A DNA stretch of 64,000 nucleotides from Taxillus chinensis (GCA_023512835.1 CM042085.1:5586062-5650061), one strand, 5' to 3'. Numbered from the stretch's first letter, positions 9,586 to 22,000 are shown. The notes: generated by a model from the sequence alone, not told the origin. A program made the numbers and translations.

Positions 9586-12370
9586 GCAGAAATTGGAGAT
9601 AGATTGTGGGAGGCTCAGTAATTACTGGATGAAGTCGAAAAAAAAAATTTAAGCGAGGTTGTGACAACATGGTTGAGAGATACGAGGCACTAGGCTTACG
9701 ATGCTAACTTCTTGTTGGATGAATTCGCCACAAAATTGTGCCAACTAAAGAGGACAGGTGTAGTTAACATGTCAAGCAGTAACCATATAACCAGGTTCAT
9801 GGTACGAGCTCTGAATCTGATCCATCTTCTACGCTCTTTTGTTATTTTCATCGTATATATATATATATATATATAATATATAATAGCAGCCAAGATTGAT
9901 AAGATGTGTGCTCCGTCAAATGAGTTTTACACCCAAAAGGCTTGGCTCGACCTGGAGGTTGGTGTTAACAATACCAGAGAGACCTGGCAAAGAACACATG
10001 TCACATCTTTGGATTTTTATCCAAACATATATGGTAGAGCAAGTATTGAATGTCTCATTAATCTTGGTGTAGGTATTGAGAGTGGACCAGGAAGTTTTTG
10101 TGCCAACAAATTGCACGTCCATGCCATAGTTGGAATGAGTGGAATCGGTAAGAACACCTTGGCTCGTCACATTTTCAATAACACTTATGTGCAAAAGCAC
10201 TTTAAGCTCAAAGGATGGGTGGCTATGTTATCAACCCAATTCGATGTGGCAATGACAACCAAGGCAATTCTTCAGGAATTTCATGTCGATATTGGAGAAG
10301 TCACCGAGTTAGACTTGGATGAACTTCAGACTAAACTCAATAACAAATTAACGAAGGAGAATAAGAAATTTTGCCTTGTATTAGATGATGTATGGTTCAA
10401 TGGTTGCGAATATTGGGATAGTCTGTGAGCCTCATTTGAAGCTGCAACTCATGAGAGTAAAGTGATAGTGACAACTCGATATGAGGTTGTGGCATCAGTG
10501 ATGTGTGTTATTGAGCGTTTCACCTTGGAAGAATTATTGGATGCTAACTGTTTGTCTGTATTTCAAGAACATCCTTTTGGGAATGATTCTTCTATTTCAT
10601 ATCTTGATGTGGTGCCTTTTTACCCAAAAATCCTAAAGAAATGTAAGGGTTTGCCGTTGGCTGTAAGAGTACTTGATGGTTTAGTTCGCGAGAAACAACC
10701 TAAATCTTGGCAGGTGACGCGAAATAACAAAACATGGGGGTTGCCTAGAGCTGAAGATATCATTCTTTCAACTTTAAGGTGGAGCTATCATCATTTTCCT
10801 GGTCATTTAAAGCGATGTTTCTCCTATTGTTTGGTACTTTCGAAAAGAGTATGAAGCTAAAGAGGAGGGGATTGTATTATTATCGATGCCTTAAGGTCTG
10901 ATCGGTGACAAAAGAGGGGTAGATATGAAAGTTTTGGGCAGATAATATTTTCGTGAGCTCTTATCTCAGTCACCTTCCCGACATGCAAACTGCGATAAGT
11001 CAAGGTTTGTAATGCATGATTTTGTTAATAACTTGGCTAGATTTGAAGCAGGAAACTCATATGCGAACTTAGAGGAAGACTGATCATTTGAAAATGGTCG
11101 TCATGTCTCCTACTTTGCTGGTTCATGTGGTCAGAAATTGATATTTGAGAAGTATAATAATATAAAGTCTTTACGAGCAATATTAAAATTTATAAACTAT
11201 AGTGGCAACTATGGTTATGTTTGGAAGACGTTATTGCCAAAATTAAGATTCCTGTCGGCCTCTTATTTTGAGAGGCTATGATATTAAAGCACTGCCAGAA
11301 AGAGATTGGTGAATTGATACTTTAGACGTATATTGATCTTTCTCATACACGTATTGAAACCTTACTCGAGTCAATATGTCTCCTTTTTAATCTTCAAACA
11401 TTGAAGTTAAAAGATTGTTCCCTACTAAAGAAGTTGCCTCTGGACATGAGAAAACTAAACAATTTGCGTCATCTGGATATATCACTTTGTGATTCATTGT
11501 TGTTCACACATGCTGGTTTGAAAGAGTTCACTAGCCTTAGGACAATGTCCATTTGCGTTGTTGAAGGAGGAGTAGGAGGTCTTGCGATTGGAAGAGTTCC
11601 TGATTCAGTGCGGCATCTTGGGAACAACCTAAGAATGCTAGAGTTAAAGTCGACAAGTTATACTATGGTATTATTTTATATTTTGGAATTGTCTCTCTTG
11701 CTAGCCGTACTTAGAGAATTAATAGTGGAAAATAGCAGAAATTCAGAATTTATAGTGGCAAGTTGGCCGGATGACTCATTGCTAAATGTATTGGAGATAA
11801 GTGACTGCTCATCTCTCACCACATTAATATCTACAAATAAAGCACTGCTAAGCTCACTTAGAGAATTAAAAATAAGGAACTGTGAGAAATTGGAATTTGT
11901 GGTGGCAAGTTGGCCACTTAACTCCTCCCTAAGGGTATTGGAGATAAGTGATCGCCCATCTTTCACCAGATTAACTTTCACAAACATGATGGGTCCTTCT
12001 CCACTTTTAAAATTCAGAATTGCAATAAACTGGGAATTATGACGGAAGCTGCCCAGTGTTGAAGTAAATTTTGGCATTAATTGTATTTTATAAACAGACT
12101 TGATGATCATGCTATACTTTTGTGTGTATTGTGAATCTTTGGATGTTTTACTACTTAAATTGCAAATGTTGATGTCACAGGAAATGTGCGAAGCTCTTGT
12201 TTGGATTCCATGCGGCGGTTGCTAAAAGAAAGCTCAAGGTTATGCATAAGAAGTTTTCCGAACCAGCTATGAACTTTGTTGTGCTATTGGCCCAGACAGG
12301 GAGACTTACCGCTTCACCTTAAAGGTTTATTAAGATTGGGGTCATCTTTGCTATGTGTTTTACGGGCTTG
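9586..12370 (+). pseudogene. CNL array unit B (CC-NB-ARC-LRR pseudogene)
   Basis: Head-to-tail copy of unit A. It has partial coiled-coil, a possible small intron with a (TA)n tract (about 9802-9889), and a linker frame from 9904. The P-loop is changed to GMSGIGKNTLARHIF (Thr to Asn in the key GKT). Kinase-2 is LVLDDVW, and the GLPL block CKGLPLAVRVLDG is intact. The RNBS-D Arg codon is intact (HLKRCFSYC at 10813-10815). The LRR frame 11401-12042 is the longest in the array (about 213 residues). Breaks include the shared TGA at 10426-10428, a stop near 10854, and the shared TAG before the LRR frame near 11320. Unit B is the least damaged of the five in its NB-ARC region, but it is still not translatable as one protein. 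Confidence 0.9.
9855..9884. repeat. (TA)n microsatellite in unit B
   Basis: TA tract at the same site as in unit A, inside the possible small intron before the linker. Confidence 0.9.
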
Positions 12371-14940
12371 CAGAAATTCGAGAGTAGATTGTGGGAGGCT
12401 CAGTAATTGCTGGATGAAGACGAATATATATATAACAGCAGCCAAGATCAATAAGATGTGTGCCCCGTCAGATGAGTCTTACGCCTAAAAAGCTAGGCTC
12501 GACCTGGAGGTTGCTGTTAACAATACCGGGGAGACCTAGCAAAGAACACATGCCACATCTCTGGATTTTCATCCAAACATATACAGCAGAGTAGTGTTGA
12601 ACATCTCATTAATCTTGGTCTAGATATTGAGACTAGACCAGGGAGTTTTTGTGCCAACAAATTAGACGTCCATGCCGTAGTTGGAATGGGTGGAATCAGC
12701 AAGACCACCTTGGCTCGTCACGTTTTCAATAACGCTTATGTGTAAAATCACTTTAAGCTCAAAGGGTGGGTGGCTATGTCATCAACCCAATTCAATGTGG
12801 CAATGGCAACCAAGGCTATTCTCTGGAAATTTCATGTCTATATTGGAGAAGTCGGCGAGTTGGACTTTGATGGACTTCAGACTAAACTCAATAACAAATT
12901 AGCGAAGGAGAAGAAGAAATTCTTGCTTGTGTTAGATGATGTGTGGTTCACTAGTTGTGAACATTGGGATAGTTTGTGAGCCCCATTTGAAGCTTCAGCT
13001 TAGGGGAATAAAGTGATAGTGACAACTCGACATGTGATTGTAGCATCAGTGATGTGTGTTATTGAGTGTTTCACCTTGGAAGAATTATAAGATACTGACA
13101 GTTTGTCTGTATTTCAAGAACATGCTTTTGGGAATGATTCTTCTATTTCATATCCTGATGTGGTGCCTTTTCACCCGAAAATCCTGAAGAAATGTAAGGG
13201 TTTGCCATTGGCCGCAAAAGTACTTGGTGGCTTAGTTCACGGTAAGCAACCTAAATATTGGGAGGTGACGCGAAATTACAAAATATGGGGGTTGCTCGGA
13301 GCTGAAGAAGTCATTCTTTCAACTTTAAGGTAGAGCTATCATTATTTTCTTGGTCATTTAAAGCAATATTTCTCTTATTGTTTGGTATTTCCAAAAAGGT
13401 ATAACCTTACAGAGGACAAGATTGTATTGCTATAGATGGCTGAAGGTCTAATCAGTGACAAAAGAGGGGTAGATATGAAAGTTTTGGGTGGATAATATTT
13501 TCGTGAGCTCTTACTCAGTCACATTTCCAATATGCAAACGGTAATAAGTCAAGGTTTGTAATGAATGAATTTGTTATTTATTTGTCTAGATTTGTTATTT
13601 ATTTACTGAGATAAGCGATGTTTCTCCTATTGTTTGGTATTTGCAAAAGGGTATGAATTTAGAGAGGATGAGGAGGACTGTTCATATGCGAACTTAGAGG
13701 AGGATTGTTCATTTAAAAATGCTCGTCATGTCTCCTACCTTTATGATCATTATCAGAATTTACAAACTCTAGTGGGAACTCTGGTTATGTTTGGAAGATA
13801 TTGCCAAAATTAAGATTCCTACGCGCACTTAGTTTGAGAGGCTATGATGTTAAAACACTACTGGAAGAGATTGGTGAATTGATATTGTAGACGTATATTG
13901 ATCTTTCTCACACACGTATTGAAACCTTATTCGAGTTAGTATGTCTCTCTTTTAATCTTCAAACATTGAAGTTAAAAGATTGTTCCCTACTAAAGAAGCG
14001 GCCTCTAGACATGAGAAAACTAAACAATTTGCGTTATTTGGATATATCACTTTGTGATTCGTTGTTATTCACGCATGCTGGTTTGGAAGAGTTTAGTAGC
14101 CTTAGGACAATGACCATTTACGTTGTTGAAAGAGGGGTAGGAGGTCATGCAATTGGAGGAGTTGCAGGTTTATTGCGGCATCTTGGGAACAACCTACGAA
14201 TGTTAGAGTTAAAGTTGACAAGTGACACCATGGTATTATTTTCTATTTCGTAATTGTCCTCTTGCCGGCCTCACTTAATGAATTGATAGTAGAGAATTGC
14301 AAGAATTCAGAATTTATAGTGGCAAGTTGGCCGGATGACTCATTGCTGAATGTATTGGAGATAAGTGACTGCTTATCTTTCACCACATTAACATCCACGA
14401 ACAAGGCGTTGCCAAGCTCACTTTGAGAATTGAAAATAAGGAACAGTGAGAAATTAGAATTTGTGGTGGCAAGTTGGCCACCTAACTCCTCCCTAATAGT
14501 ATTGAAGATAAGTGACTGCCCATCTTTCACCAGATTAATTCCAAAGACATGTTGCCTCCATCCCCACTTTTAGAATCCAAAATGCGAAATTATGATAAAC
14601 TGGAAATCATGATGGAAGCTGCCCAGTGATGAGGTAAATTATGGCATTGATTATTTTTTATATACAAACTTCATAATCATCCTATGCTTTTGTATGTACT
14701 GTGAATCTTGGGATATTTTACTAATTAAATTACAAATATTGATGTCGCAGGGAATATGCGAAGCTCTTAGTTGGATTCCATGCGGCGGTGGCTGAAAGCA
14801 AGCTTAAGGTTATGCATAAGAAGTTTTTCGAACCAGCCTAGAACTCCATTACGCTATTGGCCCCAACAGGAAGACTTGCAGCTTCGCCCTAAAGGTCTAT
14901 CAAAATTGGGATCATCTTTGCTGTGTGTTTTATGGGCTTG
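12371..14940 (+). pseudogene. CNL array unit C (CC-NB-ARC-LRR pseudogene)
   Basis: The shortest unit (about 2.57 kb). The coiled-coil and intron region is largely missing: only a few TA repeats remain at 12424-12433, where other units have a WLRD...LLDEF segment and an intron. The P-loop is GMGGISKTTLARHVF (Gly to Ser), kinase-2 is LLVLDDVW, and GLPL is CKGLPLAAKVLGG. Breaks include the shared TGA at 12977-12979, a TAG replacing the Trp codon of RWSYH near 13331, frameshifts around 13500-13800 with local rearrangement and a partly repeated segment, and the shared TAG before the LRR. The RNBS-D Arg codon reads CAA here (13364-13366) where unit B has CGA and A, D and E have TGA. Confidence 0.9.
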
Positions 14941-15204
14941 TAGAAATTCTAGAGTAGATTGTGGGAGGTTCAGTAATTGCTGGATGAAGCCAAAAATAAA
15001 ATAAAAGTGAGGTTGTGATAACATGGTTGAAAGATACGAGGAACTGGTCTTATGATGCCGACTACTTGTTGGATGAATTTGCCACAAAATCAGGCCAACT
15101 AAAGAGGATAGGTGTTGTTGACATGGCCAGCGGCAGCCGTATAGCCTGGTTCATGGTATGAGCTCTGAATCGGATCAGTCTTCTGCCCTCTTTTTGTAAT
15201 TTTT

Positions 15205-15269
<65 letters not shown>

Positions 15270-17700
15270 GCATCTAAAGATCGATAAGATGCGTGCTTCG
15301 TCAGATGAGCTTTACGCGCAAAAAGCTCGACTCGACCTAGAGGTTGGTGTTAACAATACTGGGGAGACCTTGCAAAGAACACATGTCGCATCTCTGGATT
15401 TTCATCCAAACATATATGGCAAAGCAGGTGTTGAACGTCTCATTAATATTGGCCTAGGTATTGAGTTAGGCCAGGGAGTTCTGGTGCCTACAAATTGGAT
15501 GTCCATGCCATTGTTGGAATTTATGGAATCAGCAATACCACCTTGGCTCGTCACGTTTTCAATAATGCTTATGTGCAAAAGCACTTTGAGCTCAAAGGGT
15601 GGGTGACTATGTTATCAACCCAGTTCGATGTGGCAATGGCAACCAAAGTTATTCTCCGAGAATTTCATGCCGATATTGGAGAAGTCACCAAGTTGGACTT
15701 GGATGGACTTCATACTAAACTCAATAACAAATTAGCGAAGGGGAAGAAAACATTTTTTCTTGTGTTAAATAATGTATGGTTCACTGGTTGCGAATATTGG
15801 GATAGTTTGCGAGTCCCATTGAAGCTGCAGCTCATGGGAGTAAAGTGATAGTGACAACATAACATGAGGCTGTGACATCAGTGATGTGCGCTATTAAGCA
15901 TTTCACCTTGGAAAAATTATCAAATGTTGATTGTTTGTCTGTATTTCAAGAACATGCATTTAGGAATGATTCAATGTAAGGGTTTGCCATTGGCCGCAAG
16001 AGTACTAGGTGGTTTAGTCCGCGATAAGCAACCTAAATATTGGGAGGTGACGCCAAATAACAAAATATGGGGGTTGCCCGAAGCTAAAGATGTCATTCTT
16101 TCAACTTTAAGGTGGAGCTATCATCATCTTCCTGGTCATCTAAAGTGATGTTTCTCCTATTATTTGGTACTTCTAAAAGGGTATGAATTTAGAGAGGACG
16201 ATATTGTATTGCTATGGATAGCTAAAGGTCTGATCGGTGACGAAAGATTAATAGATATGGAAGTTTTGGGTAGACAATATTTTCATGAGCTCTTATCTCA
16301 GTTGCATTTCCAATATGCAAACAGTGATAAGTCAAGGTTTGTAATACATGATTTTATTAATGACTTGGCTAGATTTGTAGCAGGAAACTCATATGCGAAC
16401 TTAAAGGAAGATTGTTCATTTGAAAATGTTTGTCATGTCTCCTACCTTGTTGTTTCATGTGATTAAAAATTGATATTTGAGAAATATAAAAATATGAAAT
16501 CTTTACAAGTAGTATTAGAATTTACAAATTCTAGTGGGAACTATGGTTATGTTTAGAAGATGTTATTGCCAAAATTAAGATTCCTACAAGCACTTAGTTT
16601 GAGAGGCTATAATGTTGAAGCACTACCGAAAGAGATTGGTGAATTGATACTATAGACGTATATTGATCTTTCTCACACACGTATTAAAACCTTACCTGAG
16701 TCAAAATATCTCCTTTTTAATCTTAAAACATTGAAGTTAAAAGATTCTTCCCTACTAAAGAAGCTGCCTTTGGACAAGTGAAAACTAAACAATTTACGTC
16801 ATTTGGATATATCACTTTATGATTCATTGTTGTTCACACACGCTGGTTTGGAAGAGTTTACTAGCCTTATGACAATGTCCATTTACGTTGTTGAAGGAGG
16901 GTAGGAGGTCTTGCGATTGTAAGAGTTTCTGATTTAGTGCGGCATCTTGGGAACAACCAAAGAATGTTAGAGTTAAAGTCGATCAGTTACACTTTGGTAT
17001 TATTTTCTATTCTATAATTGTCTCTCTTGCTAGCCGTACTTAGAGAATTAATAATGGAGAATTGCAGAAATTCAGAATTTATAGTGGCAAGTTGGCCGGA
17101 TGACTCATTGCTAAATATATTAAAGATAAATGACTGCTTATCTCTCACCACATTAATATCCACGAATAAAGCGCTGCCAAGCTCACTCAGAGAATTGAAA
17201 ATATGAAACTGTGAGAAATTGAAATTTATGGTGGCAAATTGGCCACTTAACTCCTCCCTAAGATTATTGGAGATAAGTGACTGCCCATCTCTCACTAGAT
17301 TAACTTCCACGGACATGCCCCCTCCTTTCCCACTTTTAGAATTCAGAATTCGAAATTGCAATAAACTGGAATTATGACGGAAGCTACCCAGTGATAAGGT
17401 AAATTATGGCATTGATTATTTTTTATAAACTGACTTGATGATCATGCTATACTTTTGTGTGTATTGTGAATCTTTCGATGTTTTACTAATTAACTTGCAT
17501 ATGTTGATGTCACAGAGAATGTGCGAAGCTCTTGGTTGGATTCCATGCAGCAGTGGCTAAAAGCAAGCTCAAGGATGTGCATAAGAAGTTTTCGAACCTG
17601 GAACTCCGTTGTGCTATTGGCCCCAGCATGAAGACTTGCAGCTTTACCCTAAAGGTTTATCAAGATTAGGGTCATCTTTGCTGTGTGATTTACGGGCTTG
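14941..17700 (+). pseudogene. CNL array unit D (CC-NB-ARC-LRR pseudogene)
   Basis: Partial coiled-coil (WLKDTRNWSYDADYLLDEF), possible small intron carrying a (TG)n(TA)n tract (about 15160-15268), and a linker frame from 15289. The P-loop is badly altered (GIYGISNTTLARHVF) and the kinase-2 Asp-Asp is lost (LVLNNVW). It alone keeps CGA (Arg) at 15810-15812, where A, B, C and E have TGA, but it has lost a base just after. Further breaks are a deletion of about 50 bases before the GLPL block near 15973, TGA at 16146-16148, the shared TAG near 16652, and a stop in the LRR near 16779. Confidence 0.9.
15207..15266. repeat. (TG)n(TA)n compound microsatellite in unit D
   Basis: TG repeats followed by a long TA tract at the same relative site as in the other array units. 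Confidence 0.9.
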
Positions 17701-17966
17701 CAGAAATTGGAGAGTGGATTATGGGGGGCTCAGTAATTGTTGGATGAAGCCAAAAATAAAAAAATAAATAGTAAACTATGACAACATGGCTGAGAGATAT
17801 GAGGGACTGGTCTTATGATGCTGATTACTTGTTGGATGAATTCGTCACAAAATCATGCCAACTAAAGATGGCAGATGTTGTTGACATGGCCAGCGACAGC
17901 CGTATCGCCAGGTTCATGGTATGTGTTCTGAATCTGATCTGTCTTCTGCCCTCTTTTGTTATTTTT

Positions 17967-18016
<50 letters not shown>

Positions 18017-20500
18017 ACCACAATCAAGATCGATAAGATGTGTGCTTGGTCAGATGAGTTTTACGCCCAAAAAGCTTGGCTCGGTATGGAGGTTGGTGTA
18101 CAATACTGGGGAGACCTGGCAAAGAACACATACCGTGTCTCTAGATTTTCATCCAAACATATATGGCAGAGTAGGTGTTGAATGTCTTATTAATCTCTGT
18201 CTAGGTATTGAGACTGCACCAGGGAGTTTTGGTGCCAATAAATTGGACGTCCTTGCCATAATTGGAATGGGTCAGCAAGACCATCTTGGCTTGTCATGTT
18301 TTCAATAACGCCTATGTGCAAAAGCACTTTGAGCTCAAAGGGTGGGTAGCTATGACATCAACCCAATTCGATGTGGCAATGACAACCAAGGCTATTCTCC
18401 AGGAATTTCATGTCCATATTGGAGAAGTCACCGAGTTGGACTTGGATGGACTTCAAGCTAAATTGAATAACAAATTAGTGAAAGAGAAGAAGAAATTCCT
18501 ACTTGTGTTAGATGATGTATGGTTCACTGGTTACAAATATTGAGACAGTTTGTGAGCCTCATTTGAAGCTACAACTCCCAAGAGTAAAGTGATAATGGCA
18601 ACTTGAAATGAGGTTATTGCATCAATGATGTGTGTTATTGAGTGTTTCACCATGGAAGAATTATTAGATGCTAACTGTTTGTTTGTATTTAAAGAACATG
18701 CATTTGGGAATAATTCTTCTATTTCATATCCTGATGTGATCCCTTTTCACTCGAAAATCCTAAAGAAATGTAAGGGTTTGCCGTTAGCCGTAAAAGTACT
18801 TAGTGATTTAGTTCGTGGTAAGCAACCTAAATAGTGGGAGGTGATACCAAATAGCATAATATAGGGGTTTTCAGGAGCTAAAGATGTCATTCTGTCAACT
18901 TTAAGAATAAGCTATCATTATCTTCTTAGTCATTTAAAGTGATGTTTTTCCCATTGTTTGGTACTTCCAAAAGGGTATGAATTTAGAGAGGACAAGATTG
19001 TTTTGCTATGGATGGCTGAAGGCTAATCGGTGACAAAAGAGGAATAGATATGGAAGTTTTGGGCAGACAATATTTTCGTGAACTCTTATCTCGGTCGCTT
19101 TTCCAATTTGTAAATAGTGATAAGTCAAGGTTTGTAATGCATAATTTTGTTAATGACTTAGGTAGACTTGCAACAGGAAACTCATATGCAAACTTCTAGG
19201 AAGACTGTTCATTTAAATATGCTCGTTGTGTCTCCTACCTTGTTGGTTCATGTGATCAGAAATTGATATTTGAAAAATATAAAAACATGAAGTCTTTACG
19301 GGCATTATTAGGATTTACAAACTCTAGCGGGAACTATGGTTATGTTTGGTAGATGTTATTACCAAAATTAAGATTCCTACGAGCACTTAGTTTGAGATCG
19401 TATGAAGTTAAAACACTAGTGAAAGGGATTGGTGAATTGATACTGTTGAGGTATATTGATCTGTCTCACACATGTATTAAAACCCTACCTGAGTCAATAT
19501 GTCTTTTTTTAATCTTTAAACATTGAAGTTAAAAGATTGTTCCCTACTAAAGAAGTTGCCTTTGGACATGAGAAAACTAAACAATTTGTGTCATCTGGAT
19601 ATATTGCTTTGTGATTCACTATTGTTTGCACAAACTGGTTTAGAAGAGTTGACTTGCCTTAGGACAATGCCCATTTGTGTTGTTGAAGGAGGGGTAGAAG
19701 GCCATACAATTGGAAGAGTTGCAAATTTATTTCGGTGTCTTGGGAACAACCTAAGAAGGTTAAAGTTAAAGTTAAAAAGTGACACTATGGTATTATTTCC
19801 TATTCCAGAATTGCCCCTCTTGACAGGATTCACTTAGAGAATTGATAATGGAGAATTGTAAGAATTCAGAATTTGTAGTGGCAAGTTGGTTGAATGACTC
19901 ATTGCTGAATGTATCAGTGATAAGTGATTGCTCATCTTTCACCACATTAACATCCACAAACAAGGCGCTGCAAAGCTCACTTAAAGAATTGAAAATAAGG
20001 AACTGTGAGAAATTGGAATTTATGGTTGCAAGTTGGTCACTTAACTTCTCCCTAAGAGTATTGGAGATAAGTGACTACCCATCTCTTACCAGATTAACAT
20101 CCACAGACATGCCACCTCCTTCCTTACTTCTAGAATTTAGAATCTGAAATTGTGATAAACTGGAAATTATACCAAAAACTACTCAGTGTTGAGGTAAATT
20201 CTGGCATTGATTATTTTTTATAAATAGACTTGATGATTATGATATGCTTTTGTGTGTATTATGAATCTTGGGATGTTTTACTAATTAAATTGTAAATGTT
20301 GAAGTCACAGGGAATGTGTGAAGCTCTTGGTCGGATCTCATGTGGCGGTGGCTAAAAGCAAGCTCAATGTTGTGCATAAGAAGTTCTCCAAACCTACTTG
20401 GAACTCCATTGCACTATTGGCCCTAACATAAAAACTTGTAGCTTCACCCTAAAGATCTATCAAGATTTGGGTCATCTTTGTTATGTGTTTTACGGGCTTA
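17701..20500 (+). pseudogene. CNL array unit E (CC-NB-ARC-LRR pseudogene, array end)
   Basis: Partial coiled-coil (WLRDMRDWSYDADYLLDEF), a (TA)n tract at 17970-18010 followed by a sequence that has lost the AG acceptor seen in A, and a P-loop destroyed by a small deletion near 18272. Kinase-2 LLVLDDVW is intact (about 18505). Breaks include a Trp-to-TGA at 18541-18543, TGA at 18553-18555, TGA at 18940-18942 and several frameshifts. It keeps TTG (Leu) at about 19446 where A-D share TAG, so it is outside the A-D group at that site. The unit ends at about 20500, exactly where the other units pass into the next coiled-coil copy. Confidence 0.9.
17970..18010. repeat. (TA)n microsatellite in unit E
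   Basis: Long TA tract at the position homologous to those in units A, B and D. Confidence 0.95.
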
Positions 20501-20620
20501 TGTATGGGAAATATCACTTCACAATGATGATCTTTTTCATTTATGCTTGTGTTTGTTTGCATGCCATTTTCACGATACTGTCATTTTGATGAATTTTAGT
20601 ACCTTAGAATTGTGTTATTG

Positions 20621-20646
20621 AGCCTACACCACCTTTAGACCTAGAT
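20621..20646 (+). repeat. Right copy of the array-edge sequence
   Basis: CCTACACCACCTTTAGACCTA matches the sequence at 6160-6180, upstream of the CNL head, with about three mismatches. It lies about 120 bases beyond the end of unit E. It may be the leader of a further, lost CNL copy. Confidence 0.55.
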
Positions 20647-22000
20647 ATATAATATTTACCATGTTTCTTGATGATTGTTCTCATCATTACTTAAAAATAA
20701 TGTGGGTCTAGGGTAAACATTAAATATAAAACTACTCACGTATTTTAAAAAAAACATAAATTAATAATTTAAAAAATTAAGTATCCAGTCTAAATATTTT
20801 ATTTAGCATTGGCTGGAATTATAATAATCACACTAAGTTTTTTTACAATAAAAGAAAATTGTATTTGTGTGTTTTACGGGAATTTAATACTACTTTCTTT
20901 CCATTGTGCGATTTCAAATGAATAGAATTTATATATGTTTTATAGTATTCTAAATCAAATTCTCCTTCAGGAGGCTTTATATGTGTTTTATAGTTTTTTT
21001 CAAGCCCTTCTGTATTTTATATGACAAATTTTGCACTCTCGAGAGACATCACATCCATGGAGAGTTGGAGACATCACACCACCATACTCATTTTGGGTGT
21101 CTTATAACTTGATAATTAATTGCTAAAGAAGAAGCTTCTATCTTCTAAAATGTTCAATAGGGGACAATTGCATAAAATAAAATTTGACCTGTGACACTAA
21201 TTATCTGCGTGGTTAAACTGTGTAAATAGCATGTGTTTGTGATTATTTATTATTTTCGATCATTTGTGCTTTGATGTTTTAGAAAGTTCCCTTGGTTAAT
21301 GTAAGTCTCCTGGTTGGTTAAAACGTATTTGATACCTTAGAAAATCTTATATAGTTAAAACTTTCTAATCGAAAGTTCTCTAATAACTTGAAAATTTTCT
21401 AATGGAAAGATTTCTCGTGTACGCGTGCTTTAGTGATGGTCTTGGACCTACACATTGGGATTGCTACAAGTTTGTAAAATTTAATAGATTTATTTGTATA
21501 GTTTTGACAATATATATCTATTACTCCCACGGAGATTTTTATTTATACATGTTTGATTTGACAATCTCAATGACCCCTACGTATCCGTGTTGGTTTTACA
21601 ATCATAATGGCGAATTGATAGTAACTAATTAACAACGCCCTGGTGATATTTTATTTTCCTTTAACCTTTAAAGTTTAAGCTTCGTTAGGAAGTTTGGCCA
21701 GGAAATGTAATTTACAATTATTACTTTATGCTTTGTTATGCGGTTTGACTTGCAGTTACAACTATATTTGCAAGTGATTTGAGTTTAGTTATCTTTCATG
21801 GTAAAATTGTTTCATATAGTAGTTTAATAACGGATTCAAAAAAAATTAGTAATTAATATTTAGAAATTATTATTTTAAACTGTGATACTATGTCACAATT
21901 AATTAATAACATAAAAATATAAAAAAGTTATTAAATTCTCATGTAACTAAGTCTCCACTTTGAAATAAAAATAAAAATAGAGAAGTTGCTTAATTAAATT
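20647..22000. other. Intergenic DNA upstream of the ascorbate oxidase gene
   Basis: About 1.35 kb without a supportable gene; short frames only. No clear transposon ends recognised. Confidence 0.5.

Noticed and set aside
11401..12042. 213-codon LRR frame as an independent gene
   Set aside because: It is the LRR part of broken unit B. It begins after a shared in-frame stop, is collinear with the LRR parts of the other units, and has no start context of its own.
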